A stretch of DNA of 32,790 bases from NCBI GenBank assembly GCA_017621845.1, contig JAGASI010000016.1, positions 1 to 32,790 of the forward strand, in the 5' to 3' direction. Below the pieces are notes generated by a model. That model was not told where the DNA came from and did no database searches. It was given only the letters and a program-made list of their open reading frames with translations. Below, piece after piece: positions 16,348-24,999 of this stretch (position 1 is its first letter; each line of letters starts with the position of its first letter). The translations under genes were made by a program, and so were the position numbers. This DNA is from Muribaculaceae bacterium (GTDB taxonomy: Bacteria > Bacteroidota > Bacteroidia > Bacteroidales > Muribaculaceae).

Positions 16348-18387
16348 ATGGCTCAATATAAAAGAACACTCATAACAACAGCACTTCCCTATGCCAACGG
16401 TCCGGTACACATCGGACACCTGGCCGGAGTATATATCCCCGCCGATATCTATGCACGCTACCTGAGAATGTGTGGACACGAGGTTACTCTCGTGGGCGGA
16501 AGTGACGAACACGGTGTACCTATCACCATCAAAGCCAAGAAAGAAGGTGTCACCCCCCAAGATATCGTTGACCGCTACCACAAGATTATCAAAGACTCGT
16601 TTGAGGAACTCGGCATCTCATTTGACGTGTATTCACGCACAACATCCCAAATCCATTCAGAGACAGCCTCAGAATTCTTTAAACGTCTGTATGACAACGG
16701 CCAATTTGTCGAGCGCACCTCAATGCAACTCTATGACGAGAAAGCCGACCAATTCCTGGCCGACCGCTATGTAACCGGCGAGTGCCCCCACTGCCACGCC
16801 CAGGGAGCCTACGGTGACCAATGTGAGGCCTGCGGTTCTTCTCTGAACGCTACCGACCTTATCAACCCTCGCTCGGCCATAACAGGCAACATTCCCGTTC
16901 TGCGTGAAACCAAACACTGGTTTCTCCCTCTCGACCGTTGGGAGCCCAAACTCAGAGAATGGATACTCGAGGGCCATAAAGAATGGAAAACCAATGTCTA
17001 CGGTCAATGCAAATCATGGCTCGACCTTGGTCTGCAACCTCGCGCCGTATCTCGCGACCTCGACTGGGGCGTCCCTGTTCCTGTCGAAGGCGCCGACGGC
17101 AAGGTCCTATATGTATGGTTTGACGCACCCATCGGATATATCTCAAACACCAAGGAACTTTACCCCGAGGCTTGGGAAAAATGGTGGAAAGACCCCGAGA
17201 CACGCATCATCAACTTTATCGGCAAGGACAACATTGTCTTCCACTGCATCGTCTTCCCGGCAATGCTCATGGCATACGGCGACAACTACCAGCTTCCAGA
17301 CAACGTTCCCGCCAACGAATTTCTAAACCTCGAGGGTAACAAAATATCGACTTCGCGCAACTGGGCTGTATGGTTGCACGAATATCTCAAAGACTTCCCC
17401 GGCAAACAGGACGTCCTGCGCTACGTACTGACAGCCAATGCCCCTGAGACCAAGGACAACGACTTTACCTGGCACGACTTCCAGCAACGCAACAACAGCG
17501 AGCTGGTAGCCATTGCCGGCAACTTTGTAAACCGTGCCGTGGTCCTCACCCACAAGTACTTCCAAGGCATCGTTCCGGCTCCCGCCGCTCTTGATGACAT
17601 AGACAAGGATGTCATGGGACAAGTCGCCGCGCTTAAGGGCAAAATTGCCGATGCAATCGAGACCTTCCACTTCCGCGATGCTCTCAAGGAAGTCATGAAC
17701 ATCGCACGCTTAGGCAACAAATACCTACAGGAAACCGAGCCCTGGAAAGTCGCCAAGACCGACATGGAGCGCGTCAAAACCATCCTATACGTCGCCCTCC
17801 AGATTTGTGGAGACATGGCCGTGGCCTTTGAACCTTTCATGCCTTTCTCGGCCCACCGCCTCGCCGACATGCTTGACATAAAAAAACTCGACTGGAATGT
17901 ACTCGGCTCCGATGACATCGTTCCCGCCGGCACACAACTTGCCCCGGCTTCTCTCTTATTTGAGAAAATAGAAGACGATGCTATCGAGGCCCAGATCAAG
18001 CGCCTCAAAGACACCGAAGAAGCCAACCGACTCGCGGCTTGGCAACCTGCCCCACAAAAGGAAGATGTCGACTTTGACACCTTCATGAAGTGTGACCTCA
18101 GAGTCGGCACTGTACTGGAGTGTGAACGCGTCCCCAAGGCCGACAAACTGCTGAAATTTATCATCGAGGACGGCATGGGCACACGCACCATAGTCTCGGG
18201 CATCGCCAAATACTACAGACCCGAGGAACTCGTAGGGAAACAACTATGTTTTATAGCCAACCTGCCCCCTCGCAAACTCAAGGGAGTTGTCTCTCAAGGC
18301 ATGATTCTCTCGGCCGAGAACCCCGATGGCACCCTATGCCTCATCTCACCTTCCGGTCCCGTTCAGCCGGGCTCCCAAATCGGGTGA
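16348..18387 (+). CDS. metG: Methionyl-tRNA synthetase with C-terminal tRNA-binding domain
   Basis: The 679-residue enzyme charges tRNA-Met. The class I HIGH motif is H21-H24 in [10 protein letters not shown] zinc knuckle holds CPHC (C146, C149) and CEAC (C159, C162). The KMSKS site is K332-ISTS. The C-terminal 100 residues form an OB-fold tRNA-binding domain ([20 protein letters not shown]). The frame is open from 16192, inside the TonB-like gene, but the ATG at 16348 gives the family N-terminus. It follows tonB by 22 bases. Confidence 0.96.
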   Translation: MAQYKRTLITTALPYANGPVHIGHLAGVYIPADIYARYLRMCGHEVTLVGGSDEHGVPITIKAKKEGVTPQDIVDRYHKIIKDSFEELGISFDVYSRTTSQIHSETASEFFKRLYDNGQFVERTSMQLYDEKADQFLADRYVTGECPHCHAQGAYGDQCEACGSSLNATDLINPRSAITGNIPVLRETKHWFLPLDRWEPKLREWILEGHKEWKTNVYGQCKSWLDLGLQPRAVSRDLDWGVPVPVEGADGKVLYVWFDAPIGYISNTKELYPEAWEKWWKDPETRIINFIGKDNIVFHCIVFPAMLMAYGDNYQLPDNVPANEFLNLEGNKISTSRNWAVWLHEYLKDFPGKQDVLRYVLTANAPETKDNDFTWHDFQQRNNSELVAIAGNFVNRAVVLTHKYFQGIVPAPAALDDIDKDVMGQVAALKGKIADAIETFHFRDALKEVMNIARLGNKYLQETEPWKVAKTDMERVKTILYVALQICGDMAVAFEPFMPFSAHRLADMLDIKKLDWNVLGSDDIVPAGTQLAPASLLFEKIEDDAIEAQIKRLKDTEEANRLAAWQPAPQKEDVDFDTFMKCDLRVGTVLECERVPKADKLLKFIIEDGMGTRTIVSGIAKYYRPEELVGKQLCFIANLPPRKLKGVVSQGMILSAENPDGTLCLISPSGPVQPGSQIG

Positions 18388-18439
18388 TTATCTCCCATTA
18401 TTCCACCTCATTTTTCATCTAAAATCTACCATAACAACG

Positions 18440-19474
18440 ATGAGACAACCCCGAATACTTATCATATATACAGGCGGAACAATTGGAATGATTGAAGACA
18501 TTGAGACTCACGCACTACGTCCATTTGACTTCACCCACCTGATTGACAATGTTCCCAAGGTCAAGATGCTGGAATATGTCATCGACAACATCCAGTTCAA
18601 CCCTCCTATTGACTCGTCAGACATGAGTATCGAGCACTGGAAACAGATGACGCGACACATCGCTGACAACTATGATAAGTATGACGGATTTGTCGTGCTA
18701 CACGGCACCGACACGATGGCCTACACAGCCTCGGCCCTATCGTTTATGCTTGAGGGACTTACCAAGCCGGTAATCATCACCGGGTCCCAGTTGCCTATCG
18801 GTGAAGTGCGCACCGACGGCGAGGAAAATCTTATCACTGCCCTTCAGATAGCGGCTGCACGCGACAGCGACGGCCTGCCGATGATACGCGAGGTGGCAAT
18901 CCTGTTTGAAAACTACCTATGGCGTGGCAATCGCTCTACCAAACGCTCGGCCGATAACTTCAACGCATTCAAGAGCAACAACTACCCGGCACTGGCCAAG
19001 ATAGGCCTTGGCATAGACTTTGACCGCAAAGTGTTGGCTCGTCCCGACCACACTACACCTCTCAAAGCCAACTATAATCTTGACCAGTCGGTATTGGTTG
19101 TCGACCTCTTTCCGGGCCTGAGCGAGACAACACTACGCCACAGCCTGGAGACACCGGGTATTAAGGGCGTTGTAATGAGAACCTATGGCGCCGGTAACGG
19201 ACCGACAGCATCATGGTTTATAAACGCTATCGCCGATGCCGTCAAGCGCGGTATCATCATACTCAATGTCACCCAGTGTGTCAATGGCTCGGTACATGCC
19301 ACGCGCTATGTTTCGGGCGACATCCTCTCGACAACCGGAGTCCTATCGGGCCACGATATCACCTTTGAGGCCGCCATCACCAAGATGATGTTCCTATTTG
19401 GACAAAAACTCAGCCATGATGAAGTTCTATTAGGACTCACAACCCCTATTTGTGGTGAAATGACTGTCAAATAA
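18440..19474 (+). CDS. ansA: Type I L-asparaginase
   Basis: The 344-residue cytoplasmic-type asparaginase converts asparagine to aspartate and ammonia. The catalytic threonine T14 lies in YTGGTIGM, and the second motif is VVLHGTDTMAYTASALSF. There is no signal peptide, which separates it from the periplasmic type II enzyme. The ATG at 18440 begins directly at the conserved strand (MRQPRILIIYTGGT); the open frame reaches into metG. It lies 52 bases after metG. Confidence 0.92.
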   Translation: MRQPRILIIYTGGTIGMIEDIETHALRPFDFTHLIDNVPKVKMLEYVIDNIQFNPPIDSSDMSIEHWKQMTRHIADNYDKYDGFVVLHGTDTMAYTASALSFMLEGLTKPVIITGSQLPIGEVRTDGEENLITALQIAAARDSDGLPMIREVAILFENYLWRGNRSTKRSADNFNAFKSNNYPALAKIGLGIDFDRKVLARPDHTTPLKANYNLDQSVLVVDLFPGLSETTLRHSLETPGIKGVVMRTYGAGNGPTASWFINAIADAVKRGIIILNVTQCVNGSVHATRYVSGDILSTTGVLSGHDITFEAAITKMMFLFGQKLSHDEVLLGLTTPICGEMTVK

Positions 19475-19555
19475 CATCAATTGATTGAATTGACAATCGG
19501 CATGTTATAACACCCTAACGATACTTTTATTATTATCCCTCCCAACGTCATCCAC

Positions 19556-20530
19556 ATGTCCAGCCCCAACCTTCACCGTCTTAAACTTATCGTCAATCCC
19601 ATTGCGGGAACCCGATCCAAGACCGGTCTCGCCGATGCTATCGAAAAACGTCTCGGCGAAATGGGCTTTGAGATTGATACCGAGCTTACCACCGGACGCG
19701 GTGATGCCACACTCATAGCCCAACGTGCCGTAGCCTCAGGCTATGATGGCGTTCTCGCATGTGGTGGCGATGGCACTGTCAACGAGACGGCACGCGCCAT
19801 GTGTGACACCGGTGTCCCGATGGGCATCATTCCTGCCGGCTCGGGTAACGGACTGGCCAGACATATCACCATACCCATCGACCCGATGATGTCGCTGGAA
19901 ATAATAGGAGAACGACATGTTGAAAACTGCGACTATGTGACAGTCAACGACCAACCTTTCTTCTGCACATTTGGAATGGGATTTGATGCCGCTGTCAGCG
20001 ACAGATTTGCAGCCAGTGGTCAACGTGGCAAAGCCACTTATGTCAAGAGTGCGTTTGCCGAATTTATACACTATAACACCAACCTATACCGATTTAACCT
20101 CGATGGCGAGATATTTGAGCGCGAAGCCTTTTTGGTGACCTGTTGCAATGCTTCTCAATATGGCAACAATGCCTATATCGCACCACACGCGTCAATTACC
20201 GACGGTCTACTGGATATTATCATCGTCAAAAAAGCCTCTCAGTTCAGAACGTTTTTATTAGGATTTGATCTGATGTCGGGTCTCATCAGCGATAACTCGC
20301 TGATTGAAACCTACCGTGTACGCCACGCCGTTATCGACCGCGCCAATCCGGGACCGGCCCACCTTGATGGTGAGCCATTTAAAATCGGCACACATCTCGA
20401 CCTTGCCATTCATCCCGGAGCTCTACGGCTCTTCACATCTCCCGACAAGACACCCTTCAAGCCCATCCTCACCCCTGCCGAGGCCCTCATTCAAGACTTC
20501 TCCATCTCTTTCTCCCACTTTTTTAAATAA
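19556..20530 (+). CDS. Diacylglycerol/lipid kinase family protein (YegS/BmrU type)
   Basis: The 324-residue protein carries the DAGK catalytic domain with NPIAGTRS near the start, then GGDGTVNE (G70-E77) and AGSGNGLAR. The C-terminal beta-sandwich includes GLLDIIIVKK and AHLDGEPF. It probably phosphorylates a membrane lipid or sphingoid base at the inner membrane face. The exact substrate is unknown. It starts 81 bases after ansA and ends the plus run just before a strong terminator. Confidence 0.88.
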   Translation: MSSPNLHRLKLIVNPIAGTRSKTGLADAIEKRLGEMGFEIDTELTTGRGDATLIAQRAVASGYDGVLACGGDGTVNETARAMCDTGVPMGIIPAGSGNGLARHITIPIDPMMSLEIIGERHVENCDYVTVNDQPFFCTFGMGFDAAVSDRFAASGQRGKATYVKSAFAEFIHYNTNLYRFNLDGEIFEREAFLVTCCNASQYGNNAYIAPHASITDGLLDIIIVKKASQFRTFLLGFDLMSGLISDNSLIETYRVRHAVIDRANPGPAHLDGEPFKIGTHLDLAIHPGALRLFTSPDKTPFKPILTPAEALIQDFSISFSHFFK

Positions 20531-20581
20531 ATAATTTCAGGATTTTCTATTCCATTGGTAGGCAATAAACCGCCACTATAT

Positions 20582-20625
20582 TATACAGCGATAGCCCGTA
20601 AGCAATTACGGGCTATCGCTGTATA
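20582..20625. terminator. Perfect 20-bp bidirectional terminator with GCAA loop
   Basis: Arms 20582-20601 and 20606-20625 are perfectly complementary over 20 bp and enclose GCAA, a GNRA-type tetraloop. It separates the convergent lipid-kinase and lipoprotein genes and should stop transcription from both sides. No long T tract follows on either side; the stem is exceptionally long. Confidence 0.85.
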
Positions 20626-20637
20626 TCAAGCAATTAA

Positions 20638-21786
20638 TTACAGAATGGTGGATATCACTGATTCAAGCTTGGCAGGGTCGCTGACACGAGATATCAACTC
20701 GCCCTGTTTGTTAAATATAAATGATACCGGCCCACCGTCAACCGGATTGGCATTATATCCTATCATGATGGCACGAGCTTGAGCCGGGTTGGCCCATACC
20801 GCAGTCCATGGAAGACTGGCACTCGCCTCCTTGAAGAACATCTCATCATCCATCGACACCTGATATATCGACACACCCGATTTGCCATATTTCTCATAAA
20901 GTTTTTTAAGAGCGGTAACATTGGCCGGCGAGTCCTTGTGTCCATATAATGAAATATTTAGCACAGTCACATGACCGGGAGTGGCAACTTTATCAAAGTC
21001 GTGAAGCTTGCCCGCACGATCATACAACTTCATCTCTACCTGAGGGCGTGAAAGTATCTGATCATCACTCACAGCAATTTCCCTCACCTTACGATTGGGA
21101 TCAGAACGTCTTACCAACTGCTTGGCAGTGGTGTAGCGGGCAGTCAGCTCCTGAGTGCGAGGATCATTGGGCCGCATACGAGTCCAGTTGTTGGCCGCAT
21201 TGCCCAACATTGCCACATCACGCGAGGATGTCAGGTCATAGTAAGGTTTCCCGTCAATAAACTTGCCGATAATGTAGTAGGATACGATACAGGTTGAATC
21301 ACGATTGATTATACGGTTAAGATTTACCTTAAGTGTCGAGTCTTTAAGTGCACCGGGGGCCCCCAGACGGTCAACAGCCTCATTAATCAACGAATCAACG
21401 CGGCCAAATCCATTGGCGGCCACCGATCCCGAGAGTTTATATCCACGATCAAACCGGGCTGCATCACCGGTATAAGTAACTGTCTCGCCACCGGTGACAG
21501 GGAAATAGATATATTGACCACCTACACGCAGACGGTATACCGTGGGCACTGTATCAGCCTCAGCCGCCTGAAAACTGAAAGTATCCTTATCGTCTACCAC
21601 CAGCGAGTCCAGGACATACCAGTCGGCTGTTTTGGAAGCCTCGACATAGACCGTCTTGTCGGCACCACCCTTGAGAGTGCCCTCGATGGTCCAGCCATCA
21701 CCAAGCGACTTATGGGAGTCGTCGCCCGAACAGGATACTACCAGCATCGGCAGTGTGGCTATCATTAAGATTTTGATTGGTTTCAT
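20638..21786 (-). CDS. DUF4369 / thioredoxin-like lipoprotein lacking CxxC
   Basis: The 382-residue protein has a lipoprotein signal ending in LVVSC (C19), followed by SGDDS. An acidic stretch right after the cysteine is a surface-export-type signal in Bacteroidota. Residues about 28-120 form a DUF4369 beta domain (WTIEGTLKGGADKTVYVE). The C-terminal part, from about residue 250, is thioredoxin-like (HVTVLNISLYGHKDSPANV, then VSIYQVSMDD and PVSFIFNKQGELISR). The usual CxxC is replaced by GHKDSP, so it is unlikely to be a disulphide reductase. I chose the ATG at 21786 because it starts the lipoprotein signal. It lies 19 bases after the HIT gene. Confidence 0.8.
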   Translation of the reverse strand: MKPIKILMIATLPMLVVSCSGDDSHKSLGDGWTIEGTLKGGADKTVYVEASKTADWYVLDSLVVDDKDTFSFQAAEADTVPTVYRLRVGGQYIYFPVTGGETVTYTGDAARFDRGYKLSGSVAANGFGRVDSLINEAVDRLGAPGALKDSTLKVNLNRIINRDSTCIVSYYIIGKFIDGKPYYDLTSSRDVAMLGNAANNWTRMRPNDPRTQELTARYTTAKQLVRRSDPNRKVREIAVSDDQILSRPQVEMKLYDRAGKLHDFDKVATPGHVTVLNISLYGHKDSPANVTALKKLYEKYGKSGVSIYQVSMDDEMFFKEASASLPWTAVWANPAQARAIMIGYNANPVDGGPVSFIFNKQGELISRVSDPAKLESVISTIL

Positions 21787-21805
21787 AGATGTTGTGGTCA
21801 AAACA

Positions 21806-22207
21806 TTACTCTTTGTCAAACTCGCCGGCGATAGCTTTGGCGATAGCTTTCATCTCGACCTCGGGGAGTGCCAGTTTCTCACGACGGAAATCAACGTCGG
21901 CCTCGCTGTTGATAGGGATAAGATGGATATGGGTATGAGGCACCTCAAGACCGAGCACCACAACAGCCACACGCTTGCAGGGAATGGCACGCTTGATTGC
22001 CTCGGCTACCCGGGCGGCAAATTTCCATAATCCCTGATAAGTATCACCATCAAGGTCAAATATATAATCCTTCTCGACACGGGGAATCACAAGTGTATGT
22101 CCCGGTGTCAACGGATTGATGTCAAGAAAAGCATAGTAGTTGTCATCTGAGGCAACTCGATAGGATGGTATCTCGCCATCAGCTATCTTGGTGAATATCG
22201 TGCTCAT
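21806..22207 (-). CDS. HIT family hydrolase
   Basis: The 133-residue protein has the histidine triad H91-T-H93-I-H95 in VPHTHIHLIP and the N-terminal FTKIADGEIPSYRV and NPLTPGHTLVIPR blocks of HINT-type nucleotide hydrolases. It likely cleaves nucleoside phosphoramidates or AMP-linked compounds. The second gene after greA in a minus-strand run, it is spaced 55 bases from greA. That gap holds a 12-bp palindrome, ATGTTATAACAT, at 22227-22238. Confidence 0.92.
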   Translation of the reverse strand: MSTIFTKIADGEIPSYRVASDDNYYAFLDINPLTPGHTLVIPRVEKDYIFDLDGDTYQGLWKFAARVAEAIKRAIPCKRVAVVVLGLEVPHTHIHLIPINSEADVDFRREKLALPEVEMKAIAKAIAGEFDKE

Positions 22208-22262
22208 GATTATACCTAATAGTTATATGTTATAACATGTTTTAAAATGTCAGCCGGTGTTT

Positions 22263-22733
22263 TCAGAATGACACTTCAATGATTTCAAATTTCATCAGGC
22301 CCGAGGGAACCTTGATTTCGACAACATCACCGACCTTGTGGCCAAGCAGACCTTGTGCGATGGGAGTTGATGAGCCGATTTTCTTTTCGCGCAGGTTGGC
22401 CTCAGAATCAGCGACGATGGTGTATTCCATCACCATTTTGTTGGCGAGGTTCTTGATTTTAACACGGTTGAGGATCTGGACTTCCTCGGTGTTAAGTTTA
22501 GACTCATCGATAATACGGGCATTAGCCACGAGGTCTTTAAGCTGGGCAATTTTCATTTCCAGCAGACCCTGAGCCTCCTTGGCGGCATCATATTCGGCAT
22601 TCTCCGAGAGGTCACCCTTGTCGCGGGCCTCGGCTATTGCACGTGATATCTCGGGACGCTTAACTGACTCCAGGTAAGCGATTTCTTCCATTTTTTTCTT
22701 ATAACCATCCTTAGTCATGTAAGTTATAGCCAT
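22263..22733 (-). CDS. greA: Transcription elongation factor GreA
   Basis: GreA rescues backtracked RNA polymerase by stimulating cleavage of the transcript's 3' end. The 156-residue length is typical. The N-terminal coiled coil carries the catalytic acidic tip in ARDKGDLSENAEYDAAKEAQ; the C-terminal FKBP-like domain includes IGSSTPIAQGLLGHKVGD. The frame is open to 22922, but the ATG at 22733 (MAITYMTKDGYKK) gives the normal N-terminus. Its promoter lies some 180 bases upstream, and the leader contains a terminator-like hairpin, so expression may need read-through. Confidence 0.95.
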   Translation of the reverse strand: MAITYMTKDGYKKKMEEIAYLESVKRPEISRAIAEARDKGDLSENAEYDAAKEAQGLLEMKIAQLKDLVANARIIDESKLNTEEVQILNRVKIKNLANKMVMEYTIVADSEANLREKKIGSSTPIAQGLLGHKVGDVVEIKVPSGLMKFEIIEVSF

Positions 22734-22837
22734 GGTGTAGATTGTTTTGTAGTTGTTAATAATCAATATTAGTGATTTAGCAGAATCCACATAAAGCAGA
22801 CTCTCTATAGTCCTCAATATATCTTTTAAAGAATAGC

Positions 22838-22879
22838 AAAAAAGAAGAATCTCATATCTCGCCGGAGTGCGAGATGAGA
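22838..22879 (-). terminator. Terminator-like attenuator in the greA leader
   Basis: Read on the minus strand, a stem of four plus seven base pairs with a two-base bulge and a six-base loop spans 22879-22850 (arms rich in ATCTCGC/GCGAGAT). TTCTTCTTTTTT follows at 22849-22838. This is the classical intrinsic-terminator layout, located inside the leader about 105 bases before the greA ATG. Flanking arms at 22886-22893 and 22813-22820 (ATATTGAG/CTCAATAT on the plus strand) can pair and enclose it. Confidence 0.7.
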
Positions 22880-22911
22880 CCCTAAATATTGAGCACCGAT
22901 GTTGTTTGAGG

Positions 22912-22944
22912 CAAAGGTACAAACTTTAAAACAACCCACATCAA
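22912..22944 (-). promoter_or_regulatory. greA promoter
   Basis: On the minus strand, TTG at 22944-22942, a 22-base spacer and TACCTTTG at 22919-22912 match the Bacteroidota pattern. Transcription would start near 22905 and run through the attenuator before reaching greA. No second TAnnTTTG box lies between the hairpin and greA. Confidence 0.6.
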
Positions 22945-22949
22945 CAAAA

Positions 22950-23195
22950 GTTTTAAAACTTGTTAAAACCTTGATGCAAGCCTTTGTAAGCTCCCGTAAG
23001 TTGCTCACATCTGAAGAATTTCTTCATGAAAAAACAAAAATTATGCAGACATTGTTAACTTTTTCTGCCCTTGCAACGAGGCTGTCTAACAAGTTTAGGC
23101 GGCCTCTCACAGCTCAGCTCTCTGAGACTGAGGAACGTCGCTCTTAAACATGTTGATGATTTTAACCTTATCTTCAAATGTCCTTTTCATAAATA
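22950..23195. other. Non-coding gap with hairpins between the greA promoter and the endonuclease terminator
   Basis: The 550 bases between the greA ATG and the endonuclease I stop contain no convincing gene. In this part, 23078-23106 folds as a 12-bp stem with two G-U pairs only when read on the plus strand (GAGGCTG...GGCCTC). A second small stem lies at 23113-23132, and there is a 15-bp palindrome at 23012-23026. TAACTTTT at 23056-23063 is a near-match to a plus-strand -7 box. A small plus-strand RNA or a decayed insertion-sequence end are both possible. Confidence 0.4.
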
Positions 23196-23240
23196 AACTG
23201 CACTCCAAAAGTTTTTATGTCTAACTTTTGGAGTGCAGTT
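23196..23240 (-). terminator. Perfect 18-bp hairpin after the endonuclease gene
   Basis: AACTGCACTCCAAAAGTT at 23196-23213 and its exact reverse complement at 23223-23240 enclose a nine-base spacer. It lies 43-88 bases past the endonuclease stop on the minus strand and is followed by TTATTTATG. It probably terminates that transcript. The arm sequence resembles the terminal repeats of IS150-group IS3 elements, as I recall them. Confidence 0.75.
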
Positions 23241-23283
23241 CAATTTGACACAGCACCTTTTATAGGGCTATTCGGGTGCTTGG

Positions 23284-24783
23284 TTAGCGGATAATCTCTT
23301 TGGTGACACGGCGACCCTGGCGCTTGATGACGAGGCCTTGGAGATTGTCGGGATTTAGGCGTCGGCCATCGATTGAATAGTATTCAACGGGGGCATCGGC
23401 ATCCTCAATGTCATTATCGGGCAACAGGTCATTGACGCCGAGAGTGCCTGAGGCTGTAACCTTGCAGTTCTTGATTTCCCAAGTGCCGGCAACAGAGGTG
23501 GTGGAGGTGTAGTGGAATACAATATTGACTTTGTGTCCACAGTAAGGCGTGAGGTCAACGACACCCGACGAAAGGAATGTCCAGTTGCTACCGGCCGGCC
23601 ATGTGGAGACATCAAGTGTCTGAGGATTACCACCGTCCACTCTCACTTCAACAGAGCAATAGTTTTTAGGAGCATCGTCGCCAAATTTATTGGCTGCATG
23701 TTCAAATGTCAACTCAGCGTTTTTATAGCCTGCCAAGTCAAGCTCGGGGGTCTCGATTGAGGCATCGGCCTCGGTGCACACGCCATTGAAGAAAGCCGAG
23801 CCCATCCAGCCATATTTGGTGTCAACTTTCCACACGCCGGGAGTGCCCGAAGCGGTGCAACCTCCATTGGAGCCAAGGAACGTCTCGTTGTAGATTACCT
23901 TGGGTGTGTCGGGGTTGGGCCCGGGGCCTACCGAGGTATCACCGGCCTTGAGTGTTGTGGTTATATTAAGGGGTGTGTTGATTGAGTCTCCCCATACATA
24001 TTCCATAAGGTTGGGAAAATCGACATACGGGTTACGATTGCCCTGTATACCATACACGGCGTCGTTACGATCTATCTCAAGTTGATCGACCTGGTCTTTA
24101 CGCGCCCATTGCAGATATAATGTGTACGCCCATTGCTGCAAGGTGGGATAAGCTCCTGTGGTCAATGATTTAAGACCTTCGCCGGTCCAGGTAAAATCCT
24201 GATAGGCTGTTGCCATATACATATAGTCACGCGCAAAGTCGCCCTTCCATTTATCAGCTGGCTCCCAGTATTTATTACCACCGGCACCGGTACCGACCTT
24301 GGTACATCCGTTGTCGGTAGTGACATTGGTAACAATACCCATGCCATAGTTGGACTTGGAAGAGTTGATTTTCTGTTCACTGGGCATCAGGTTGAACAGG
24401 TCTTTATAAGCATTGTTGGTCGTGCCGCCCCACCAAGATTTGGGGAACGAGTGCTCGATATTCATACCGCTCACCGATGAGCCACGGTTACCATAGTAGC
24501 GCACATCGTTGGAGTATCGGTCAATAACTTGCCGTTTACTGTTAACAATTTTATAATCGGTAACATAGAAGCCCCACCAGGTCTTATCTGTACCTGAGCC
24601 ATAGGACAACATCTTGACGCCGGTTGTCACAAGTTTATGGATTGCTGTCTTAAGTTCAGCTCCTTTTTTACCGTCAAGTGATGCATAATATGACATCGGG
24701 ATGTCGGCGCGCGACATCGGCACACATGCCAATGCCATGACCACTATTATAGCAGAAAGTAGCGATTTTTTCATAAATGCCAT
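23284..24783 (-). CDS. Secreted endonuclease I family protein with C-terminal sorting domain
   Basis: The 499-residue protein starts with a signal peptide (MKKSLLSAIIVVMALA, after three extra residues). An endonuclease I domain follows, roughly residues 30-270: the active-site motif is MNIEHSFPKSWWGG (E110, H111), and DLFNLMPSEQKINSSKSN is the metal-binding segment. Residues about 300-450 form a beta-sandwich module (EVRVDGGNPQTLDVSTWP, FLSSGVVDLTPYCG). The end (EYYSIDGRRL, then VIKRQGRRVTKEIIR) looks like a type IX secretion sorting tail. It likely degrades extracellular DNA for nutrients. The start may instead be the ATG at 24774. Confidence 0.87.
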   Translation of the reverse strand: MAFMKKSLLSAIIVVMALACVPMSRADIPMSYYASLDGKKGAELKTAIHKLVTTGVKMLSYGSGTDKTWWGFYVTDYKIVNSKRQVIDRYSNDVRYYGNRGSSVSGMNIEHSFPKSWWGGTTNNAYKDLFNLMPSEQKINSSKSNYGMGIVTNVTTDNGCTKVGTGAGGNKYWEPADKWKGDFARDYMYMATAYQDFTWTGEGLKSLTTGAYPTLQQWAYTLYLQWARKDQVDQLEIDRNDAVYGIQGNRNPYVDFPNLMEYVWGDSINTPLNITTTLKAGDTSVGPGPNPDTPKVIYNETFLGSNGGCTASGTPGVWKVDTKYGWMGSAFFNGVCTEADASIETPELDLAGYKNAELTFEHAANKFGDDAPKNYCSVEVRVDGGNPQTLDVSTWPAGSNWTFLSSGVVDLTPYCGHKVNIVFHYTSTTSVAGTWEIKNCKVTASGTLGVNDLLPDNDIEDADAPVEYYSIDGRRLNPDNLQGLVIKRQGRRVTKEIIR

Positions 24784-24841
24784 GTTTTTAAGGTATTACT
24801 GTAAGGGTTGTTTATTCTCGTTTCTAATGTGGAGAGAATTA

Positions 24842-24874
24842 CAAATTTAAATATTTTTCCTTTTAACTTCCAAA
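24842..24874 (-). promoter_or_regulatory. Endonuclease I promoter
   Basis: On the minus strand, TTTG at 24874-24871, a 21-base spacer and TAAATTTG at 24849-24842 match the Bacteroidota consensus. The start would be near 24835, leaving about 50 bases of leader. Confidence 0.7.
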
Positions 24875-24999
24875 TAAATTTTTTCAATAAAATATTCAGA
24901 ACTCGTCAACGACGTTAAGCGTTGTAATTGAAACCTCTGTCAATAAGCCATTGATAAGACAGACATACATCTATACAACACAATTCAACATAATTTACT

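Noticed and set aside
17421..18209. 262-codon minus-strand frame inside metG
   Set aside because: It is opposite the well-conserved C-terminal half of methionyl-tRNA synthetase and is Ser/Arg-rich low-complexity sequence.
23131..23145. GAGGAACGTCGC resembling the conserved GAGGAAAGTCC core of RNase P RNA
   Set aside because: The match is partial and the remaining several hundred bases of an RNase P RNA are not present before the endonuclease gene.
22899..23147. 82-codon open frame on the plus strand in the greA-endonuclease gap
   Set aside because: It overlaps the greA promoter and both small stems, has no recognisable domain or upstream promoter box, and its composition does not resemble the neighbouring genes.
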